Part shown: positions 54,062-63,220 of the stretch, in pieces
Position numbering within the stretch: the stretch's first letter is position 1
Layout: each line of letters starts with the position of its first letter
Origin: Hoyosella rhizosphaerae
GTDB lineage: Bacteria > Actinomycetota > Actinomycetes > Mycobacteriales > Mycobacteriaceae
Length of the DNA: 64,000 nt
Reading direction: 5' to 3'
Assembly (NCBI RefSeq): GCF_014643175.1
Contig: NZ_BMJH01000001.1
Location: forward strand, 806,001-870,000
Notes under the pieces: model-generated
What the model was told of the DNA's origin: nothing
The model's input: the letters and a program-made list of their open reading frames with translations, nothing else
Database searches by the model: none
Made by a program: the position numbers and the translations under genes

Positions 54062-54940
54062 GTGACGCACGCGGAAATTTTTGAGCAACACCGTGGGCTG
54101 CTGTTCACTGTCGCGTACGAAATCCTGGGTGCCGCCACCGATGCTGAAGATGCTGTGCAAAACAGCTACCAACCATGGTCGGAAAGTGATCTCGACCAGA
54201 TTCGCGATCCTCGCGCTTACCTCGTGCGGGTGGTAGGACGGCGTGCGCTTGACGTGTTGAGAGCCCAAGCTCGGCGCCGCGAAACCTATGTTGGGCCGTG
54301 GCTTCCTGAACCCGTCACGACCGGCCCTGATACCGAGGTCGATCTTGCCGAATCGGTGTCGATGGCCATGCTGCTGGTTCTTGAAACGCTGTCACCGACC
54401 GAACGGGCAGTGTTCGTTTTGCGGGAGGTTTTTGACTTTCCGTACGACGACATCGCGAAGGTTGTCGGCAAGACGCCCGATGGTGCCCGGCAGATCGCGC
54501 ACCGCGCACGTGAGCATGTTGCCACCCGCAGGCGTCGCTACACCGCAGACATGGAGCAGGCCAGCGCGATTACTGTCGCATTCTTGGCGGCCACTCAGCA
54601 GGGTGATATCGCCTCGTTGGTGGCGATGCTCGCGCCGGATGCCGTTGCTATTTCTGACGGCGGCGGCATTGTGTCCGCGGCACGGCGTCCGGTCTCTGGC
54701 GCGGAACGTGTGGCCCGGTTCTTGGCTGGCCTTGCAGCGAAGAGTGCCCGTGGTGAAGCGAGCATCGACATCAGCTTTGCCATATCCAATGGGCTTCCCG
54801 GCGTTGCCGTACGCGAGGACGGTGTTCTTAGCGTTGTGCTGCAGTTCGAAATTGTCGATGGCGCTGTCCAGACAATTTATATGCATCGCAATCCACACAA
54901 ATTGAGCATGGTTGGTTCAACTCCGACGATCATGCGGTGA
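54062..54940 (+). CDS. ECF41-type RNA polymerase sigma factor with SnoaL-like extension
   Basis: 292 residues from a GTG at 54062 (GAGGTAG upstream). Sigma region 2 covers about 5-70 and region 4 about 100-155 (LSPTERAVFVLREVFDFPYD). The linker has WLPEP (80-84) and the C-terminal SnoaL-like domain has DGGG (199-202), the two motifs that define ECF41. In that group the extension controls activity in place of an anti-sigma factor. ECF41 genes usually neighbour a carboxymuconolactone decarboxylase, oxidoreductase or epimerase; here the neighbour is a flavin monooxygenase. Confidence 0.9.
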   Translation: MTHAEIFEQHRGLLFTVAYEILGAATDAEDAVQNSYQPWSESDLDQIRDPRAYLVRVVGRRALDVLRAQARRRETYVGPWLPEPVTTGPDTEVDLAESVSMAMLLVLETLSPTERAVFVLREVFDFPYDDIAKVVGKTPDGARQIAHRAREHVATRRRRYTADMEQASAITVAFLAATQQGDIASLVAMLAPDAVAISDGGGIVSAARRPVSGAERVARFLAGLAAKSARGEASIDISFAISNGLPGVAVREDGVLSVVLQFEIVDGAVQTIYMHRNPHKLSMVGSTPTIMR

Positions 54941-55037
54941 GGATGCCCGGTGACCATCGACACCACCCAAACTAATAGGTACAGTCTGTCTCAGTAATTG
55001 TGAACGTCTAAGTTGACAATTGACACAAGGGGCAAGC

Positions 55038-56519
55038 ATGGCACCGCATTTTGACGCCGTAATCGTAGGCGCAGGCTTTGGCGGAATGGGCGCTGCAATA
55101 GCGCTCAACGAACTAGGTCTTCACAACCTCGCGATACTTGAGCGCGAAGACGACCTCGGTGGAACGTGGCACGTCAACCGATACCCAGGACTTGCGGTCG
55201 ACATCGCGTCCGTCACGTATTCCTACTCGTTCGAACCGAATCCCTACTGGTCGAGACTGTTCGCGCCCGGCGCTGAACTGAAGAAGTACGCCGAGCATGT
55301 CGCCGATAAGTACGACTTACGCAAATACATGCGCTTCGATACCGTCGTCACCGGAGCCGTCTGGAATAGCGAAGAACAGTTGTGGACCGTGTCCATCGCT
55401 GACCAAGAGCCTGTAACCGCGAGGTTCCTACTCACTGCCACAGGCTTCTTGTCACAACCGCACACACCTGACATCCCCGGTATCGACACCTTCACCGGCA
55501 AGATCATCCACACAACGGACTGGGACGACTCCTACAACCTCGATGGCCGCACAGTTGCCATCATCGGCACGGGCGCCACCGCTGTCCAACTCATTCCGAA
55601 TCTCGCCAAACGGGCCAAAGAGCTGACTGTATTTCAGCGGACACCGATCTGGGTGACACCCAAAATCGACACCCCAATACCTCGCGCCGTGCAACGCATG
55701 TTTAGCGTTGCTCCCTTCACGCAGCGCGCCGCCCGCTTCGTTAACACGGCCATTCTCGAACTGATCATGGTCAGCGCCGTGCTGCACTTTAGGCAAGCAC
55801 GGTTGCTTAACGCCGTAGCTGCTTCGGTCGCCAAACTTCACCTTCGGACACAAGTTAAAGATCCGGACTTGCGACGCAAGCTCACACCCGACTACGACTT
55901 CGGCTGCAAGAGGCCAACATTTTCCAACGAGTACTTTCGGACATTCAACAAACCACATGTGCGCCTCGAAACCTCCACCATCGAGCGGGTTGAATCGGAT
56001 GGGATCGTCACTGTCGATGGCACCAAGACGACGATTGACACACTGGTGCTTGCTACCGGCTTCAACATATGGGACGTTAACTTTCCTGCCATCGACATCG
56101 TCGGGCGCGAGGGCCGCAACCTCGGTAAATGGTGGCGCGAGAACAGGTTCCAAGCTTTTGAAGGAATCAGCGTTCCGCAGTTTCCGAACTACCTAACCCT
56201 CGCGAGTCCGTATTCCTACAGCGGCTTGTCCTACTTCACCACGATTGAAGTCCAGATGAAGCACTTGCGACGAGTCATTCGCGAGGTACTACGCCGCGGC
56301 GCCACAACTTTTGAGGTAACAGAGGAAGCTAACAGCAATTACCTCGACCGGATGACCGCCAAGCTTGGAGATTCGGTGTTCTACCAGGGGAACTGCCAGA
56401 CTGCGCGAAGCTACTACTTCAACCAGCACGGGGAAGCTGCGATCTTGCGCCCCACGTCAACTGTGACTGCCCTGCGGGAGGCATCACGGTTCCCGCTTGA
56501 CAGCTATAACTACGCATAG
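55038..56519 (+). CDS. Flavin-containing Baeyer-Villiger-type monooxygenase
   Basis: 493 residues from the ATG at 55038 (AAGGGG upstream). FAD-binding GAGFGGMG (11-18), fingerprint FTGKIIHTTDW (152-162, FxGxxxHxxxW) and NADPH-binding GTGATA (177-182). These mark type I Baeyer-Villiger monooxygenases, which insert oxygen beside a ketone using NADPH and O2. Substrate unknown; in actinobacteria often steroid or lipid ketones. The location 97 bp behind the ECF41 gene suggests it may be that factor's target. Confidence 0.9.
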   Translation: MAPHFDAVIVGAGFGGMGAAIALNELGLHNLAILEREDDLGGTWHVNRYPGLAVDIASVTYSYSFEPNPYWSRLFAPGAELKKYAEHVADKYDLRKYMRFDTVVTGAVWNSEEQLWTVSIADQEPVTARFLLTATGFLSQPHTPDIPGIDTFTGKIIHTTDWDDSYNLDGRTVAIIGTGATAVQLIPNLAKRAKELTVFQRTPIWVTPKIDTPIPRAVQRMFSVAPFTQRAARFVNTAILELIMVSAVLHFRQARLLNAVAASVAKLHLRTQVKDPDLRRKLTPDYDFGCKRPTFSNEYFRTFNKPHVRLETSTIERVESDGIVTVDGTKTTIDTLVLATGFNIWDVNFPAIDIVGREGRNLGKWWRENRFQAFEGISVPQFPNYLTLASPYSYSGLSYFTTIEVQMKHLRRVIREVLRRGATTFEVTEEANSNYLDRMTAKLGDSVFYQGNCQTARSYYFNQHGEAAILRPTSTVTALREASRFPLDSYNYA

Positions 56520-56559
56520 GGCCCCTATGCCATCACGCTCAACTCGCCTACGCTGAGGT

Positions 56560-57174
56560 ATGGCCATCTATCGCGACCGAATCCTGCCGCGGATCATCGA
56601 CTGCGCGTGCGGCATGAAGATGACTGACCCACAACGCGAGCGAACCTGCGCAGGGCTCACTGGTGATGTGGTGGAACTCGGGTTCGGCTCAGGGTTAAAC
56701 GTGCCGTTCTACCCATCAACCGTCACCAAGGTATCGGCGATTGAGCCCGCCGACGCTGCGTGGAAGCTGGCATCCAAACGGGTTAAGGCGTCGCGAATTC
56801 CGATTGAACGGTCTGGTCTGGACGGTCAGCAACTCCCATTAAGCGATGCAAGTTTCGACTGCGCGCTATCGACGTTCACGATGTGCACCATCCCGGACCT
56901 CGTCGCCGCGTTACGGGAGGTGCGTCGCGTCCTTAAACCCAATGGACGGCTACATTTTGTCGAACATGGCCTGGCACCTGACGCGAAGGTGCAGCGCTGG
57001 CAGAACCGGCTGAATCCTGTGCAGAACAAACTCTTTGGCGGGTGCAACCTGAATCGGCCCATTGTTGAAATGTTGGAGCAGGAAGGGTTCGTTGTCGACT
57101 GGGTGGATCGATTCTACGACCGAGGTGCCCCGAAGTTCCTGGGTGCAATGTCGTTGGGTGTCGTGCGCGTGTGA
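56560..57174 (+). CDS. SAM-dependent methyltransferase, METTL7-like
   Basis: 204 residues. Motif I VVELGFGSGLNVPFYP, the acidic residue in AIEPADA, and LREVRRVLKPNGRLHFVEHG define class I methyltransferases. FYP after motif I and LFGGCNLNRP near the end match the METTL7/thiol-methyltransferase branch known from animals. Soluble, no membrane anchor seen. It is 40 bp behind the monooxygenase gene, possibly one transcript. Substrate unknown. Confidence 0.85.
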   Translation: MAIYRDRILPRIIDCACGMKMTDPQRERTCAGLTGDVVELGFGSGLNVPFYPSTVTKVSAIEPADAAWKLASKRVKASRIPIERSGLDGQQLPLSDASFDCALSTFTMCTIPDLVAALREVRRVLKPNGRLHFVEHGLAPDAKVQRWQNRLNPVQNKLFGGCNLNRPIVEMLEQEGFVVDWVDRFYDRGAPKFLGAMSLGVVRV

Positions 57175-57240
57175 CGTCGCCAATCCAGCGACCGCTCGGC
57201 TACGAATCATGAGGGACCCCTCCAACAGAAAGGGCTCATT

Positions 57241-57672
57241 ATGGTGCACGTCCAGCGAACTTTCGTCGTCGACAAACCAATCGATGTCGTCGTCAAGTAT
57301 CTCTCCGACTTCAGTAATACCGTGGATTGGGACCCGGGCACAGTTGCTTGCACGCGGCTCGACGACGGCCCGATTCGAGTGGATGCACAGTGGCGCAACG
57401 TCTCGCGCGTTCTCGGTAATGAAACTGAATTAACGTACGAGCTTGAGGTGTTCGAAGCCGACCGCGTGAAGTTCGTTGGCAAGAACAAAACCGCCACTGC
57501 GATCGACGATATTCGTTTGCGTTCTGAGAACGGCGAAACCGAAGTGCACTACACCGCGGACATCACATTTCACGGATTCGCGAAGCTCGCTTCACCGGTG
57601 ATGCGATTGTTCTTTGAGCGGTTGGGCAGCAAGGTAGTCATCGACATGCAGGCTGCTGTCGCGGCTCTGTAA
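57241..57672 (+). CDS. SRPBCC-family protein
   Basis: 143 residues, AGAAAGG upstream of the ATG. VQRTFVVDKPIDVVVKYLSD and FSNTVDWDPG open the helix-grip fold and a C-terminal amphipathic helix (FFERLGSKVVIDMQAAVAAL) closes it. Last gene of a plus-strand run that may begin at the ECF41 factor. Its stop is 1 nt from the stop of the convergent DUF6670 gene. Confidence 0.82.
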   Translation: MVHVQRTFVVDKPIDVVVKYLSDFSNTVDWDPGTVACTRLDDGPIRVDAQWRNVSRVLGNETELTYELEVFEADRVKFVGKNKTATAIDDIRLRSENGETEVHYTADITFHGFAKLASPVMRLFFERLGSKVVIDMQAAVAAL

Positions 57673-57673
57673 G

Positions 57674-58735
57674 TTACTCGCAGTCGATCCATTCGATGTA
57701 ACCGCTGCCGGTGATCTCGTTTCCTTGCCAGTTACCGGTGTAGGTGTATGCGCCGACGTATCCGCGACCGTGTCCGTATCGCCACGGCGCGTCGATACGA
57801 CCTTCGATGTTGAGCAGCGTCGAATTGCCGTCTCGAACAGTCCACCGGATTCGGGTGGGTACGCGCATCGGGCGGCCGTGAGGATCAAGAACTCGTTCTG
57901 GGTTGTATTCCAGGACCTCAAAATCGACGTCGTCGAATACGCTCGCTACGCCATCGACGGTTCGCATGTGCGCCAGTTTGCACGCTGTCACACCCGCTGT
58001 CCGGACGTCAGTGAGCAGCAGTTGCGTAGTGTCGTCAAGGTTCAGCACTTGATAGGTGAAAAAGTCGAGGGGCAGCTTCACCGGCTCTGGTAGCGGGGTC
58101 GACAGCAGCGATTGTGGTGACATATACCGGGCGTACTCCACTGTCCCGAGCCCACTGATGGGTGTTGTACCGCGCTCATCGGTGATGGTGCCGCTGTACG
58201 ACGCCAACATGCTGAAATGGTCGCTGACCGGGTTCTTCAAGAACCACGACACTGCGTCTGTGGCACTGAGGGTGAGGTTGACGGACATGTGTTCGTAGCG
58301 CGCGTCGACGGTGTACGTCGGATGATCGCACGTGATGGTTAGGTCATCTCCCCAGCTGAGTGTGGATCCATCATCGGCGAAGTCACACTCGTCAATCGAG
58401 TCGTACCCCTGATAGTGGTGGGACGCACCGTGCGCCGTCGAGGACATGACGGTTGCGGTTGTTCGGGGATCGTCGCGCAGAATGTAGTTGTCGTCGAAGC
58501 ACAGGGCCCCGGGGGTTCCGATCAGCGTCATCGTGTTGAGGTACCGGTATGGTTCCGGCAATGACGGAAGAAAGATTCCGAAGTGCGTGCATGCCCAACG
58601 CCGAGACAGCGTGTGCGGGACCATCATCGTTGGGTCGACACCAGGTGCTGTCGACGCTGTGATCCGCCGGTCAAGGCGTGGCAGCAGTCGTTTCACGACG
58701 GCAGTTGCGAATGCCTGCTGAGTGATATGTGCCAT
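57674..58735 (-). CDS. DUF6670/lipocalin-like protein
   Basis: 353 residues. Beta-rich with repeated Trp/Tyr-Gly strands (GYVGAYTYTGNWQGNEITG), resembling AttH/CrtC-type lipocalin folds; the block MMVPHTLSRRWACTHFGIFL and LPSLPEPYRYLNTMTLIG is what I associate with DUF6670. No signal peptide. Third gene of the desaturase-SDR operon (2-nt gap to the SDR stop), so it probably binds or changes the same lipid or isoprenoid substrate. Confidence 0.7.
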   Translation of the reverse strand: MAHITQQAFATAVVKRLLPRLDRRITASTAPGVDPTMMVPHTLSRRWACTHFGIFLPSLPEPYRYLNTMTLIGTPGALCFDDNYILRDDPRTTATVMSSTAHGASHHYQGYDSIDECDFADDGSTLSWGDDLTITCDHPTYTVDARYEHMSVNLTLSATDAVSWFLKNPVSDHFSMLASYSGTITDERGTTPISGLGTVEYARYMSPQSLLSTPLPEPVKLPLDFFTYQVLNLDDTTQLLLTDVRTAGVTACKLAHMRTVDGVASVFDDVDFEVLEYNPERVLDPHGRPMRVPTRIRWTVRDGNSTLLNIEGRIDAPWRYGHGRGYVGAYTYTGNWQGNEITGSGYIEWIDCE

Positions 58736-58737
58736 GG

Positions 58738-59544
58738 TTAGATTCCTGCCCGGAGAATGAGTGTGTTCGCTGCGTGTGGAGAAATCGAATCGATCAGCCG
58801 AATAATCCCGGCGTACCGAGAGTGCATTTGTGTGGGGCGCTTCTTCATAGCGGTGATCACCCAGCTGCTCGCCTGCTGTGGTGTGAGCGCGGCCAAGTTC
58901 TTGTAATGCTCGGTGGGGGCGATCATGGGTGTGCGGATGAGCGGAAAACCGATAGTTGTGACGTGAACCCCGGTATTTTCGGCGGCGAGGCTCCGCCCAA
59001 ACGCGGCGATCGCGGCTTTTGATGCGTGGTAGGCGGCGAACTTCGGCATTAGTCCTGCGTGCACGCCCCAGGTGGCGATGTTGATGATGTGCCCATCACC
59101 CGACCTAGCCATTGTTGGCAGCACGCCGAGGCTCATCCTCACTGCTGCCAGGTAGTTAAGGTCTATGGTCCGTTGAAAGTCGTGGAGGCGGTCGACCGAT
59201 TCCATGACGGGACGTCGAATTGAACGCCCCGCGTTGTTCACGAGGATATCGATTGTTCCCACTGTGGCGAGAAGCTTGCTGACCGCAGTCTCATCGGTGA
59301 TGTCGCACTGATAGGTTTCGCAGGAACCGCCCTTGCTGACGATTCCCTGTCGAACCTCTGCTAGTCGATCTGCATTGCGCGCCACCGCAATGACGTGTGC
59401 ACCTTCCGCGGCAGTGTCCTGTGCGAGCTGGGCGCCTACCCCGGATGACGCTCCAGTGATGAGCACCCTTTTGTCGCGTAGTTCAATGCCCCTGGTGAAC
59501 AGTGTGCGGGGCGAGATCGGTGGACTCAACAGCCATGACGTCAT
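58738..59544 (-). CDS. Short-chain dehydrogenase/reductase
   Basis: 268 residues. The ATG at 59544 overlaps the desaturase stop as ATGA, so translation is coupled. VLITGASSGVGAQLAQD is the cofactor loop, NNAGRS the NNAG motif, and YHASK gives the catalytic Tyr and Lys with the Ser in INIATWG replaced by a Thr region. NADP(H) is likely, given Arg at the end of strand 2 (VARNADRL). Oxidises or reduces a hydroxyl/keto group on the product of the desaturase-family enzyme. Confidence 0.9.
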   Translation of the reverse strand: MTSWLLSPPISPRTLFTRGIELRDKRVLITGASSGVGAQLAQDTAAEGAHVIAVARNADRLAEVRQGIVSKGGSCETYQCDITDETAVSKLLATVGTIDILVNNAGRSIRRPVMESVDRLHDFQRTIDLNYLAAVRMSLGVLPTMARSGDGHIINIATWGVHAGLMPKFAAYHASKAAIAAFGRSLAAENTGVHVTTIGFPLIRTPMIAPTEHYKNLAALTPQQASSWVITAMKKRPTQMHSRYAGIIRLIDSISPHAANTLILRAGI

Positions 59545-60413
59545 CGGGAGCTCAATTCTTTTTGTTTGGGCTTCCATCCTGGTGGAGCGAAGATATAGCC
59601 CAGTTTGTCACGCCAAGTTGTCGCAGAGCGGACGTCTCGGATGATGCTTCCGTATTCGTGGTACTGGAGTTTGATGATGTTGTACGTGCCAACCGGTGTG
59701 GTGAGACCGTATGTGGGCTGGTGCTTTTCCTCTTCAAAGGTGCCGAACAGTCGGTCCCAGATGATGAAGACGCCACCGTAGTTCTTGTCGAGATATTCGG
59801 GGTCACTTCCGTGGTGCACGCGGTGGTGCGATGGTGTGTTGAAAATGTATTCGATCGGTCGCGGTAGCTTTCCGACAGTCTCTGTGTGGACGAAAAACTG
59901 GAAGATGAGGTTGAACCCGAAAACGACAAAGATTGCCCACGGTTCAAATCCCAATAGCGGAAGGGGAAGCCAGAAGAGTGCTTCCGCCCACGGGTTCCAC
60001 TTTTGTCGGAGTGCTGTTCCGAGGTTGAAGTATTCGCTGGAGTGGTGGGCTTGGTGTGCGGCCCAACCGATGCGGACGCGGTGGGAAAACCTGTGGTAGC
60101 AGTACCAGGTGAAGTCGACGATGACGAATAGCAGGACCCAACTCCACCAGGTGTCAGCAGGAATATGCCAGGGCGCGAGATATGTCCAGATGAAAACGAA
60201 GAGCAGCAGGGTGAAGAGTTTGAAGAGTGCGTATGCGACGAGGGAACCGGCACCCATGCTTAGGGAGGTCCTTGTGTCCACACGGTTGTATCCACGAGCG
60301 TGGCCGTGTTCGTGGAACCGAAGCGCTGCAAGCTCGATGGCGATGAACACTGCGAACACTGGCAGCGCGTACACAACTGGGTTGTTTATTTGGTCCCAAA
60401 TGTCGCTAAACAT
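59541..60413 (-). CDS. Sterol desaturase / fatty acid hydroxylase family protein
   Basis: 290 residues, four or five membrane helices. The eight-His di-iron set is visible: HRFSH, HQAHH, HTETV and SHHRVHHGSDPEYLDKNYGG. These enzymes hydroxylate or desaturate a lipid chain or ring using O2. First gene of a three-gene operon with an SDR and a lipocalin-like protein, facing a TetR gene across a nested palindrome. Confidence 0.9.
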   Translation of the reverse strand: MFSDIWDQINNPVVYALPVFAVFIAIELAALRFHEHGHARGYNRVDTRTSLSMGAGSLVAYALFKLFTLLLFVFIWTYLAPWHIPADTWWSWVLLFVIVDFTWYCYHRFSHRVRIGWAAHQAHHSSEYFNLGTALRQKWNPWAEALFWLPLPLLGFEPWAIFVVFGFNLIFQFFVHTETVGKLPRPIEYIFNTPSHHRVHHGSDPEYLDKNYGGVFIIWDRLFGTFEEEKHQPTYGLTTPVGTYNIIKLQYHEYGSIIRDVRSATTWRDKLGYIFAPPGWKPKQKELSSR

Positions 60414-60423
60414 GGACCCCTCC

Positions 60424-60462
60424 TTAATTGACTGATTCGTAAGTTACGCTTTAGTCAATTAA
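60424..60462. promoter_or_regulatory. Nested 39-bp palindromic operator
   Basis: Outer arms TTAATTGACT (60424-60433) and AGTCAATTAA (60453-60462) are perfect, and an inner dyad CGTAA-G-TTACG (60438-60448) has the same centre, 60443. It lies between the desaturase start (60413) and the TetR start (60504). TetR repressors commonly bind such sites as one or two dimers. Confidence 0.75.
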
Positions 60463-60503
60463 AGTGTCAATACCCCCACCACTACACATGGTTGGATAAA
60501 CCA

Positions 60504-61097
60504 GTGAGCACAGCAGGAACCAAAGGCGTCCCCCGCGCCGAACGCGAAACCCAAATACTCGACGTTGCCGCCAACCACATCGCACACGTCGGATACGCCG
60601 GGCTCTCCATCAACGACATAGCCACCCGTGCAGGAATCTCAAAACCACTGATATACAGCTACTTCCACACCAAAGACGGGCTCTACACCGCGTGTGTAGA
60701 ACGCGCTGGGGCGAACCTCGGCCACGAAATCGAAAATGTAGTCACCGGCAGTGAACACAACATCACCATGGCGCACCGCACCCTCAAAGCGATCTTCACC
60801 GCACTCGAACCCCGCCCCGCAGACTGGAATGTCATCTTCGACCGGTCAGTTCCGCGCGACAGCGAAGCCGGAATCGCCGCAACCAAAGTCCGGCGCAGCA
60901 TTGCCGCACAAGCCCAACGCGGCAGCGCCAACGTCTTGAACACTGCCGGAATCACCGACCCACTCGACGTGTCCGCATTCAGCGAAGTGTGGATGGGCGT
61001 CGTGACCTCTCTGGTCAACTGGTGGCTCCGGCACCCGTCCGAATCGGCATCAGATATGACCGCCCGCAGCGAACGACTCATCGCAGCAATAAGGTGA
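60504..61097 (+). CDS. TetR-family regulator of the desaturase operon
   Basis: 197 residues from a GTG at 60504 (TTG at 60492 possible). ERETQILDVAANHIAHVGYA and LSINDIATRAGISKPLIYSY with the FHTKDGLY tail form the DNA-binding domain. Divergent to the desaturase-SDR-DUF6670 operon and 3 nt from the following methyltransferase gene. The 39-bp palindrome between makes autoregulation and control of the operon likely. Confidence 0.88.
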   Translation: MSTAGTKGVPRAERETQILDVAANHIAHVGYAGLSINDIATRAGISKPLIYSYFHTKDGLYTACVERAGANLGHEIENVVTGSEHNITMAHRTLKAIFTALEPRPADWNVIFDRSVPRDSEAGIAATKVRRSIAAQAQRGSANVLNTAGITDPLDVSAFSEVWMGVVTSLVNWWLRHPSESASDMTARSERLIAAIR

Positions 61098-61100
61098 AGT

Positions 61101-61832
61101 ATGGGCATAAATCCATCGAGAAGTTTTGGTCAAGCTGCACGCACCTACGCTGCCGCACGCCCCACCTACCCGCAGCAATTGCTGGCAAAAGCACTACGCG
61201 GAGTCACAGGACCCATCGTTGATTGCGGCGCCGGAACCGGCCTCCTCACAACAGTTTTGGCTGACCTCGGGTTAGAAGTCATCGCCGTTGACCCAGACCC
61301 AGCGATGCTCAACGAACTCGCCGCCACAGCGCCACACGTCCGACGCCTCATTGGTACAGCCGAGTCAATGCCAATCCCTGCCGGATCAATCGGCGCCGTC
61401 GTGTTTGGTCAAGCATGGCACTGGGTTGACCCCGATCAGGCATCGCACGAAGCAGACCGCGTCCTCACCCCAGGCGGATCATTAGTACTGGTGTGGAACA
61501 TCCGTGACGACGCAACAGAATGGGTAGGCCAACTAACCAACATCATGGGTTTAAGCCCAGCAGAGCGGTTGATTCGAGACGGCGGCCCCACCGTCACCCA
61601 ACCCTTTCAACAACGAGCGGTATTCACCCAGGAATGGGTGCGCACCTTGACCCCCGATGCGCTCCGAGGGCTCGTCCGCAGCCGCAGCCCCTACATCACA
61701 GCCAACCCAGAGCAACAGCGCGACGTCGATCATGCAGTAGATCAGCTGATCGCCACCCACCCATCGCTGGCAGGCAAAACAGAGCTGCACCTTCCCTACC
61801 GGACCTACGCGTTCGTCTACCAACGCGACTAG
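61101..61832 (+). CDS. Class I SAM-dependent methyltransferase
   Basis: 243 residues. SFGQAARTYAAARPTYPQQL at the N-terminus, IVDCGAGTGLLTTVLADLG (motif I), VIAVDPDPAML, and the GQAWHWVDP block identify the family often annotated as Trm9/UbiE-like or SmtA-like methyltransferase. Substrate unknown. Co-transcribed with TetR (3-nt gap); its stop codon directly abuts the stop of the next, convergent gene. Confidence 0.85.
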   Translation: MGINPSRSFGQAARTYAAARPTYPQQLLAKALRGVTGPIVDCGAGTGLLTTVLADLGLEVIAVDPDPAMLNELAATAPHVRRLIGTAESMPIPAGSIGAVVFGQAWHWVDPDQASHEADRVLTPGGSLVLVWNIRDDATEWVGQLTNIMGLSPAERLIRDGGPTVTQPFQQRAVFTQEWVRTLTPDALRGLVRSRSPYITANPEQQRDVDHAVDQLIATHPSLAGKTELHLPYRTYAFVYQRD

Positions 61833-63035
61833 CTAGTCCTCGTCCCTCCGACGCCCGCGCCACCAACCTTTCAGCTTCCCCGGAGCGCCCGTCAGTGACC
61901 CAGTCGTCGTAACAAGCACGTGCGTCGACGCTTCAAGCGCAACATTCAACGCGATCTTCGCAACAGTTCCCGTCACCACATTCCGCACAGCAAGCGTCGT
62001 CGTGGGCTCAACAACTGAGCGGATCACTTCGCCAATCGCATCCTCGACTGCCTTACGCAACAGCGCATCAACTTCGTCGGATGACTGAAGGTCACGCGCA
62101 TCGACGATACTGTCGACCGTCAGCACAACCCGTCGGGCAATGACAAGCGGAATACCGACAGTGACTTCCCCAGCAATCGTCCGGATAATTTCACCGCGAG
62201 CCTGCTCAGCAGCAAGATGAACCGCCGGACTCACCACCCCTGTAGCGGCACCTCGCGCAGCAACCCCGATGCTTTTCACAAGCAACGTCTGTGCGGATTC
62301 GCTCAACGGGTTGTCCGTCGCAAAATTCAACGCAGCCGTCAACGCGCCGTGCCCCGTATCCGCAATCTTCCCCGCACCTACCGCTGACGCAGCACCACCC
62401 ACGGTCGCGGTGCCGTGCAGGATCCCCGACTTAACAAGATCAATCGACGTCGACACCGACGTTTCCACCAATGCCGGTATCGCAACATCCACAGTGGAAT
62501 CCAAAGCCGCATCGACCATCCGAGTCACAGCCGCCATCGTCGTCTCGTTGACAAGAGCTGTACCCACCGCCTCTTTTGCGGCAGCCTCAAAACCTTGAGC
62601 AACCTGCGTCGAAGCGATAAACGACCCCACACCTTTCACCGCGTGCCCGAGCGGTGAAATAGCAAACAGGTGCGCCACCGTCGTCGCTACGCGACCCGGA
62701 GGACTCACCAACAACACTGCGGAAACAGTAATAGCCGTGTCGACAGCGGGATGCTTAACGACGACACGAGAAATGTCACCCGAAATACGCTTCGACACTT
62801 CGGCTGTCGCTGCGGAAGCAGCACCCTCAGCTGACTTTCGCGCCGAATCCCGAATGCGACGCACAGCCCGAGATACCGACAGCCCATCCTCGTCAGACGC
62901 CACGGGAATATCAGGTACTTCGCCGTCACCATCAGATGTTCCACTAGGCCTGCGGACGATCTCCACGACATTGCGCGCCACACGCAACGACACCCCCGCC
63001 ACTGACACGGCATTGTGTATCGAAATCCAACTCAT
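61833..63035 (-). CDS. Helical Ala/Val-rich protein of unknown function
   Basis: 400 residues from the ATG at 63035, with GGGAG 7-8 nt upstream; longer in-frame starts give an implausible N-terminus. Composition is dominated by Ala, Val, Thr, Ser and Ile with long amphipathic helices and no clear transmembrane set. Recurrent short patterns (VDTAITVSAVLLV, MVDAALDSTVDVAIPALVE, VVEPTTTLAVRNVVTGTV) suggest an internal repeat of about 50 residues. The C-terminus is very basic (GKLKGWWRGRRRDED). No family recognised; amphipathic membrane or lipid association is a guess. Confidence 0.6.
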   Translation of the reverse strand: MSWISIHNAVSVAGVSLRVARNVVEIVRRPSGTSDGDGEVPDIPVASDEDGLSVSRAVRRIRDSARKSAEGAASAATAEVSKRISGDISRVVVKHPAVDTAITVSAVLLVSPPGRVATTVAHLFAISPLGHAVKGVGSFIASTQVAQGFEAAAKEAVGTALVNETTMAAVTRMVDAALDSTVDVAIPALVETSVSTSIDLVKSGILHGTATVGGAASAVGAGKIADTGHGALTAALNFATDNPLSESAQTLLVKSIGVAARGAATGVVSPAVHLAAEQARGEIIRTIAGEVTVGIPLVIARRVVLTVDSIVDARDLQSSDEVDALLRKAVEDAIGEVIRSVVEPTTTLAVRNVVTGTVAKIALNVALEASTHVLVTTTGSLTGAPGKLKGWWRGRRRDED

Positions 63036-63220
63036 CGGGTAGCTCCCACCCAACACAACCCTCGACAGTCGTACATGGGTGCATGGTAAGCACCAGCAGC
63101 GCGGTAGCATTCCGAAACGGTCGAATCCGAAGGGTGCATGTTCAAACAAAAGGGTGGATGCTAGTAAGAACAGGGTGCCCGCCGACGAGTGCCCCACAAA
63201 TTGGAAGGAGACCACCGACG

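Noticed and set aside
54941-55037. ECF41 promoter (TGTCACA, then CGTC) before the monooxygenase
   Set aside because: TGTCTCA and CGTC occur but are separated by only 11 nt, shorter than the spacer I remember for this group.
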